From AV69 sp963742315 (GTDB lineage Bacteria; Verrucomicrobiota; Verrucomicrobiia; Chthoniobacterales; UBA10450): 64,000 bases of DNA. This document shows, piece after piece, positions 58,491-64,000 of the stretch. A program made the position numbers and the translations under genes. The stretch covers positions 1-64,000 of the forward strand of contig CAVULE010000006.1 of assembly GCA_963742315.1 (NCBI GenBank), written 5' to 3'. The notes beneath the pieces are model-generated. The model was not told the DNA's origin, made no database searches, and worked only from the letters and a program-made list of their open reading frames with translations. The first letter of the stretch is position 1. Each line of letters opens with the position of its first letter.

Positions 58491-60443
58491 TTAAGCTTTC
58501 GGCAGCAGACGCGAAATCAAAACCAACAACGCAAGGACGACGATTCCAAGCACTCCCCAAAAAATGTAGCGAGCGAACCCACTCAATGTTTCCCTCACCC
58601 GTTCTGATTTGAGAGTTTCTTGCGGGCCAAGGGCAGCCGCCATTCGCTCGGAACGCAACAATTGCGCAGCGATGAGCTTCGCGTCGTATCGGGGCGCGGC
58701 GGCTTCATCGTTTCCGTAATAAAGAGCCGTCGGCTGCGATCTCGCGGAAGTAAAAATGACGCGCGTGGCCGGATAGTATCCGCGAAAATCATGCAATTCG
58801 ATTGGCGGATTATCTCCGTTATCGGTTTCAATCAGGATCGTGTCGCTTCTGGGCGTGCGTTCCAAAGAAGCAGCCAATTGCCCGGCAGGTTGATTGGGAA
58901 CTCGACGCCACGTTGTCTGCGCCAGCTCGTCTGCATATTTATCGCCGCGTTCATCAGTCAATTCTTCCCAAATGCGAAAGGTCCGCTCAAATAACGAGGA
59001 ATCCGAAGCGCAAGTAATGTGCGTGATCGGTGTCGCCGCCTGCGGCAATTTCAATTGCCAACGCGAAACGTTTGGACGTTCGCTATCATTTGCGCCCTCG
59101 GCGGTCAGGGTAACGGTTCGGTTGATGGAGGTGCGCTCGATCAAATAAGGAAGTTGGACCTCTTCGCTAACGACTCGAAGATCGCGAAGGTCCGGCATCG
59201 CGCGCGCTAGAACATCGGAATCTAGTTCGAGCTGTTGCGCACCGGCCTTCGCGACTTGAATGGGCTTGCGGAATTTCCACGGTGTAATGTCTATCTTTGC
59301 GCCGGTGGCAAAACCTTGCGGCAAATTTGCCGCCGCATCGTAATCCGGATTTAATGCCGGCAGACTCACCCGTCCTTCCGCTGCTCCAGCGCGGCGCAAT
59401 TGATCCCCAAGTTGACTGAGGTCATAGCGAGGCGGATCGCACTGGCTGTTTCCGGAAAGCAAATTGTAGGAACCGGCTGCTGGCGCGAAAAAGAGGAGGC
59501 GCGTCATTCGTCGCTCAGCGCGGACCTCGGAAACGACAAGCGGCGGGCTGTCGCCGTTATCGATCAACAGGACCAGCTCGCGTCCGTAGACTTGTTTTTC
59601 AATTGGAATGTCGAGGCGCGCTTCGATTTTCCCATTCAGATCAACGCGATACAAAACTGCGCTACTCAAGGTTTGTTCGTGCAATTTCTCTTCCGATAAT
59701 TCCGGCGTCGCCACCGTGACTGTTCTGGTGAATACCGGTTCGGACGTTCCGATTCGAATTGACGCAACCCGCAGGTTCGCTGCCCCGAGATCGAGCCCGA
59801 GCCGTGTCATCCCGGGATTTTCATCGCGCGATTTGATCGTGACTGCGACGGGCTCCGTCGGAGCTGGCGAACCGGCGATGATCAAGCGAGCGCCGGTCCA
59901 GGGCAGAGGTTCCGCGCGATTATCATCAACGACGACGCGCAGGAACTGCCATTTCCCCTCCGGAAACTGGACGCGCAGTCTTGCCGCGCGGTTGCCCATC
60001 CTAAAAACAGGATCGCCCGAGCCGAGCGTTCGCCAGTTTTTTTGATCGTTTGATCCTTCCACCCGCACGGACTTGATGAAGTTCGTTCCAGCCGGCGTTT
60101 CGAGCGTAATACCCGCAATGGCCAAATCTGTGCCGGTTGTGATAAGCAACCGCGTTTCGGCGGAAACGATTTCGGCGTGAAAATCTTTCGGGCGCACGGT
60201 CGATTCCGGACGTGGCATCGATCGATCGATTAGAAACGGAAGTTCCTTTTCGCCAGCATCGACAATTCGAACGTCACTGAGATCGGGACGCGCAATGTTG
60301 ATTGTCTCCGCCGAGAGATTCACCTGCACCAGTCCAGGCGCGTGCACCTCAATCGTTTGACGAAATTGCCACTGGTTCGGCGTCAACGCGTAAACAGCGC
60401 TACTCGAAAAAATGAACAACAATGAAATAGCGGCGCGATTCAT
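58491..60443 (-). CDS. DUF3999 family exported membrane-anchored protein
   Basis: A 650-residue protein with a signal sequence (RAAISLLFIFSSSAVYA), a large beta-rich periplasmic region containing two similar halves (WQFRQTIEV-type start near 26 and WKFRKPIQV near 388, each followed by PDLxDxRVV), and a C-terminal membrane helix (YIFWGVLGIVVLALLVLIS). This is the DUF3999 family as I recall it, which travels with DUF2339 proteins. The start overlaps the DUF2339 stop (atga). A role in the envelope is likely but undefined. Confidence 0.8.
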   Translation of the reverse strand: MNRAAISLLFIFSSSAVYALTPNQWQFRQTIEVHAPGLVQVNLSAETINIARPDLSDVRIVDAGEKELPFLIDRSMPRPESTVRPKDFHAEIVSAETRLLITTGTDLAIAGITLETPAGTNFIKSVRVEGSNDQKNWRTLGSGDPVFRMGNRAARLRVQFPEGKWQFLRVVVDDNRAEPLPWTGARLIIAGSPAPTEPVAVTIKSRDENPGMTRLGLDLGAANLRVASIRIGTSEPVFTRTVTVATPELSEEKLHEQTLSSAVLYRVDLNGKIEARLDIPIEKQVYGRELVLLIDNGDSPPLVVSEVRAERRMTRLLFFAPAAGSYNLLSGNSQCDPPRYDLSQLGDQLRRAGAAEGRVSLPALNPDYDAAANLPQGFATGAKIDITPWKFRKPIQVAKAGAQQLELDSDVLARAMPDLRDLRVVSEEVQLPYLIERTSINRTVTLTAEGANDSERPNVSRWQLKLPQAATPITHITCASDSSLFERTFRIWEELTDERGDKYADELAQTTWRRVPNQPAGQLAASLERTPRSDTILIETDNGDNPPIELHDFRGYYPATRVIFTSARSQPTALYYGNDEAAAPRYDAKLIAAQLLRSERMAAALGPQETLKSERVRETLSGFARYIFWGVLGIVVLALLVLISRLLPKA

Positions 60444-63424
60444 TGCGTCCCGGACTTCTCGGTTTGACCGAGAAAACGTTGATACAAGAAAGACGCCAAA
60501 ATTGCGACGATGGCGACAACGATGAGCGCTGCGATGCGGTAAAGTTGCTGGAGCTGCGAGAGATCGTGGAAAAAGAGCTTTAGGAGAACGAAGCCCAATA
60601 AGGCGAGGCTGGCGTAGCGGGCTGCCTTGTTGCGTTTGCGAATCCCGACAATCAGCAACAACAAGGCAAAAAGCGCCCAGGCGATGCTGTAACTCATGTC
60701 GCGGGCGAAGTTTCCGCTGAAGTGAAACGTAAGCTCGTAGGCACCCGGCTTCGTGAAGTAATCCGCAATCTCGATGTTTAATAAAACGAACGCGAGAATT
60801 GTTCCGAGAGAGTTGAGCAGTGGCGGCGCATTTTTGTTCAGCACCAGATTACGCGGCGGCGCGAGTAGTTTGGCTGCGACGAACAAGCAGATGGAAACAA
60901 TTCCGTAGGTGTATAGATACCAGTTGAAGATCGGGGTCGCCGCTCGCGAGTGATAGGCCAGCACAGCAGGATTACAAACGAGCCGCCCAAATGAAATCAG
61001 CAGCAACGCAATTCCCGCAATACGCAGACCGGTATGCGGCACGCGATGAAATAGCCAGCACAACGCTGCGCCTTCCAGCGCCCAACCAAGCGTGATCCAT
61101 TGCCGATCGAATTGGATTGGAAAAATCAAAGTGATGAAAAACAGGGCGGCTCCGCCAAAAAGCGCGAGTTGAGCGTTGCGCGCAGGACTGTCTTTCGGAG
61201 TGAATCGAAGCAATGCCGCCAGCCCGAGTAGTGAAGGAACGGCAAACGCGGCTGGCACCAGACCCAGCATTCCGCTGTTCGGATTCGTCGCGCGAACAAC
61301 ATCGTAAACGAGATAGAAATGAAGCGGCGCAGCCAGGGCCGCGCTCGCCCAGACGATGCTTTTGCGAGCGAACAGGCGATGAAAAATAAATGGGAAAATT
61401 GTGAAAACGGCGGTGAAACCGAGATACCAAAGAATTGGAATGCCGGCGTCTTCCTTTTTGAAATGACTCAAATGCCAGGCGTGCTCGAGCAGGATGGTCG
61501 AACCGAGCGCGACGCAGGCGAGCAGATCGAGCGAAAAGATCTTGGTGAGACCGAGCAGTAACACCACCAAAAGAAGCGCGAGTCCGAAGACTGGTGATGG
61601 ATTTGCCAGGGGTAATCGCAGTGTTGCCATGACTAACAGGAGAAATGGAAGGGTGGCGGCGAGAGCGGGAAGCTGAACGGCGAAATTCGCCGGAACGCCA
61701 AATTCGCCAAAAATATTTCCAGGTTCTCCTGCCTTCTCCGTTTGCAGTAGTTGCCGCGATACCCACGCCGCAGCCGCAAAAAAGAAAATTGAAAACCCGG
61801 CCAGCAGAAAAAGTGAGGACGAGAAACCGGTTAGCGCAGGTGGGATTTGAAGCATCCAGGCGCCCAGTGCGACGAGAGTGAGCACCAAAACAATTGCCAC
61901 AGCTGCCAGCATCCCCGTCATTGCGGCCGCCAAGAGCGCAATGACGTCAACGCACAACACCAGCGGCCAGACCAGAAACGAAGCGGTCGCCAATTTGAAA
62001 ATCGGCAGCAGCACGAGCAACAAAGTGACTGCGGGAAAAAGATGCACCGACCACGGCGGCGTGGCCTTGCCGAGTCTTTGCATCGCGATTGGAAGCGACG
62101 AATGCAACAGCGCGAAAACGAAGTACGCACCCAGCGCAATGTAGAGATTGTGCGCAGTGAGATAATCGTTCGTCCAAAGTCCGAGAAAAATGAAAGCCGC
62201 GATGCCAACGACTGCGATCAGGCACGCGAAATATTTCTTTGCAATGCAGAGTCCAAGCAGCGCTGCATCGACCAGAAAAAGATAACTGAGGAGTAAGACA
62301 GGCCTGCTTCCGATTGTGGTGAAGGAGAAAAAGTAAAATGCCCATAGCATCGCGAACGCGCCCACCGCGAGGGCAGCGCCGGAGGTCGCAGTGTCCAATT
62401 TTCCTTCGCGCCCGGTTGTGAGCGCAGCCACCAGAAATAGAATTTCGAAGCCGAGAAACACCGCCATCGGAATCAATGTTTTGTTTCCGGCGAAGTAGTG
62501 TCCCTGCAGAAAGAAATTGCCGACCCATGTGACTTGCATGAGCACTGTGCCGATAGCACCCAGGATCGGAAGCGAGCTCCATTCTTTACGACGCGCAACG
62601 GCTAGCAAACCGATATCGAGCAGCGCGATGTAGCCGAATAGTCCCAAAGGATTGTCTTCTGCGGTCGATAGAAGAACCGGTGTGAGAAAGCCGCCGGCGA
62701 TTCCGAGAATCGCGACCACGAGCGCATCCATTCGCACTGCGAGGAGAAACGCTGCTGCCGTGATGAGCGACATCAGCGCAAACGTTGGGATCAGTCCGAA
62801 GAACGGAAAGTGGTAGAACGATCTGCAGGCGAAGGTAACGGCATAGAGAATGAGAATGCCGGTCGCACACAAGGTTTGCGCGGTGACAACGTTTTCCTTG
62901 CGTTTCAACGCCGCGCCGCCAATGACCAGCGCGATGCCGGTAAGAAATCCGATCGCAACCCGTAGTTCCGGCGAAATCAGATTGTGTTCGAACGAATATT
63001 TCACGAAGAAGGCGACGCCGAGGAAAAGGGCAAACCCACCAATCCAGGCGAACATTTTCGCGCCCATGAATTGCTCCCAGTCGATGGTCCGCGCGGGCGG
63101 CGGGGCGGTCTCCATCTGTACCTCTTCAACCGGGATGATCGGTTTCGTCTCGGGTATTGGCGGCGGAACGGCGGTAACGGGCAAAGGTGGCGGCACTAAA
63201 ACCGACGGGATGATGGGCGCCGCCGGTTTTGGTTGCATTACTATTTCTGGCGGTGGTGCCGGTGCATCCTCGCTCGATCGATGCAGGCGCGCCTCGAGCA
63301 GGAGCAGTCGCTGTTTAAGCTCTTCAATTGCTCGCGAGGCCCGGCTAGCTTTGGCCAGCGCCACTGCCGGGACGACAAACACCATTACGACAACCACCAA
63401 AAACAGCAGAATCAGACCTTCCAT
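60440..63424 (-). CDS. DUF2339 family polytopic membrane protein
   Basis: A 994-residue protein. An N-terminal membrane helix (LILLFLVVVVMVFVVPAVAL) and short coiled coil (ASRAIEELKQRLLLLEARL) are followed by a Pro-rich spacer and the family start motif DWEQFMGAKMFAWIGGFALF. More than twenty hydrophobic helices then run to the C-terminus. DUF2339 proteins have no settled function; they usually sit beside DUF3999, as here. The gene is divergent from the LysR gene, whose start is 94 bases away. Confidence 0.85.
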   Translation of the reverse strand: MEGLILLFLVVVVMVFVVPAVALAKASRASRAIEELKQRLLLLEARLHRSSEDAPAPPPEIVMQPKPAAPIIPSVLVPPPLPVTAVPPPIPETKPIIPVEEVQMETAPPPARTIDWEQFMGAKMFAWIGGFALFLGVAFFVKYSFEHNLISPELRVAIGFLTGIALVIGGAALKRKENVVTAQTLCATGILILYAVTFACRSFYHFPFFGLIPTFALMSLITAAAFLLAVRMDALVVAILGIAGGFLTPVLLSTAEDNPLGLFGYIALLDIGLLAVARRKEWSSLPILGAIGTVLMQVTWVGNFFLQGHYFAGNKTLIPMAVFLGFEILFLVAALTTGREGKLDTATSGAALAVGAFAMLWAFYFFSFTTIGSRPVLLLSYLFLVDAALLGLCIAKKYFACLIAVVGIAAFIFLGLWTNDYLTAHNLYIALGAYFVFALLHSSLPIAMQRLGKATPPWSVHLFPAVTLLLVLLPIFKLATASFLVWPLVLCVDVIALLAAAMTGMLAAVAIVLVLTLVALGAWMLQIPPALTGFSSSLFLLAGFSIFFFAAAAWVSRQLLQTEKAGEPGNIFGEFGVPANFAVQLPALAATLPFLLLVMATLRLPLANPSPVFGLALLLVVLLLGLTKIFSLDLLACVALGSTILLEHAWHLSHFKKEDAGIPILWYLGFTAVFTIFPFIFHRLFARKSIVWASAALAAPLHFYLVYDVVRATNPNSGMLGLVPAAFAVPSLLGLAALLRFTPKDSPARNAQLALFGGAALFFITLIFPIQFDRQWITLGWALEGAALCWLFHRVPHTGLRIAGIALLLISFGRLVCNPAVLAYHSRAATPIFNWYLYTYGIVSICLFVAAKLLAPPRNLVLNKNAPPLLNSLGTILAFVLLNIEIADYFTKPGAYELTFHFSGNFARDMSYSIAWALFALLLLIVGIRKRNKAARYASLALLGFVLLKLFFHDLSQLQQLYRIAALIVVAIVAILASFLYQRFLGQTEKSGTQ

Positions 63425-63517
63425 AAGATGTCTTGTTGCAGAAGGCTGTTATGATGCGCCAACGGCGGCGTAATCGTGAATCGATAAATTGGCCGGTAAA
63501 CATCGAATTACTCGATC

Positions 63518-64000
63518 ATGAATATTCATCATCTCGAGCTTTTCTATTACGTCGCCCGTCATGGCGGAATCGTGCCGGCCGTTCGTAATATGCCGTACGG
63601 AATCCAGCAACCGGCCGTGAGCGGCCAAATCGCGCGCCTGGAAGAATCTCTCGGTACCAAATTATTTAATCGTCGCCCGTTCGCCCTCTTGCCTCCGGGC
63701 GTGGAGCTATACGAATTCATTCGGCCCTTCTTCGACGAGATTGATCATGTTGGCGAGGCAATTCGCGGCGGCTCGGCTCAGCAACTGCGAGTGGCCGCGC
63801 CCGCCATTGTCCTGCACGATTATCTCCCGGAAATTTTGCGGCGTGTGCGGAAACGTTTTCCGGCCTTCCGGCTCACTCTCCATGAAGCGGCCCGCGCCGA
63901 AGCCGAACGACTTTTGCAGGCGGGCGAAATCGATCTGGCCGTTACCGTGATCGAACACACGAAAAGAAGCGGAATTCGTTCACGCGCTTTGCTCGAATTG
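63518..64000 (+). CDS. LysR-family transcriptional regulator (cut by window end)
   Basis: The first 161 residues are present; the frame is open at the right edge. It has the N-terminal winged helix-turn-helix of the family (LELFYYVARHGGIVPAVRNM, QQPAVSGQIARLEESLGTKL, FNRRPFALLPPG) and the start of the effector-binding domain (LRVAAPAIVLHDYLPEILRR). Divergent placement from the DUF2339/DUF3999 operon suggests it may control that operon, as LysR regulators often do. Confidence 0.92.
   Translation, partial: MNIHHLELFYYVARHGGIVPAVRNMPYGIQQPAVSGQIARLEESLGTKLFNRRPFALLPPGVELYEFIRPFFDEIDHVGEAIRGGSAQQLRVAAPAIVLHDYLPEILRRVRKRFPAFRLTLHEAARAEAERLLQAGEIDLAVTVIEHTKRSGIRSRALLEL

Noticed and set aside
61847..62296. 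Glutamine/asparagine-rich plus-strand frame opposite the DUF2339 gene
   Set aside because: The composition is what results from reading hydrophobic membrane-helix codons backwards; it has no independent support.

Overview
The window looks like a chromosomal segment of a Gram-negative soil bacterium, most likely Verrucomicrobiota. This is inference, based on: lipopolysaccharide inner-core genes (heptose kinase and phosphatase, CMP-Kdo synthetase), a fused CysNC, a DUF5069 protein, a Pup-ligase/deamidase-type enzyme outside an actinobacterial context, and many dispersed palindromic repeats. No rRNA, tRNA or CRISPR array was recognised.

Bases 1 to about 5,290 do not match the rest. They are a patchwork of truncated, frameshifted fragments resembling alphaproteobacterial (rhizobial) genes: an NnrS gene split into opposite-strand pieces, a SAM-domain adenylate cyclase N-terminus joined to the rear of a patatin-like phospholipase, and a decayed phage/plasmid replication module (Prim-Pol, SF3 primase-helicase, helicase tail). 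This is either a decaying acquired island or a chimeric contig end.

From 5,330 on the content is dense and coherent. 5.3-12.1 kb: branched-chain 2-oxoacid dehydrogenase (E1alpha-E1beta-lipoyl fusion, then an E2 core) with enoyl-CoA hydratase, HMG-CoA lyase and methylcrotonyl-CoA carboxylase beta, which together suggest leucine breakdown. 12.2-18.2 kb: manC, ruvX, truA, a large hybrid sensor kinase and small membrane proteins. 18.3-21.1 kb: cysD-cysNC sulfate activation. 21.2-28.1 kb: nuoBC without the rest of complex I, an L,D-transpeptidase, purine nucleoside phosphorylase, PhoH and a PgpH-like HD phosphodiesterase, two secreted unknowns. 28.2-32.3 kb: hldE1-gmhB-kdsB-pyrG, an LPS-core and CTP-supply block. 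32.4-35.7 kb: sua5-purE, aroK, queG. 35.8-40.8 kb: a MacA/MacB-type exporter with a separate ATPase and two permeases. 40.9-49.2 kb: a PATAN/double-receiver regulator, purB, two overlapping micro-genes, DedA, a frameshifted MsbA-type ABC transporter, an acyltransferase and a glycosyltransferase-like protein. 49.4-54.0 kb: an active HtrA-like protease followed one base later by a catalytically dead homologue, converging on an isolated Pup-ligase-family gene. 54.1-64.0 kb: a GT-C type membrane protein, DUF5069, a second glycosyltransferase-like gene, pterin dehydratase, the DUF3999/DUF2339 pair and a LysR regulator cut by the window end.

The most unusual feature is the number of palindromic repeats. 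Several families recur between genes, and some lie inside reading frames (dehydrogenase linker, sua5, queG, a secreted protein), where they are translated as linker-like inserts, in the manner of Rickettsia palindromic elements. Two conserved genes (gmhB and the MsbA-type transporter) carry apparent single-base insertions, which may be sequence errors or real lesions.
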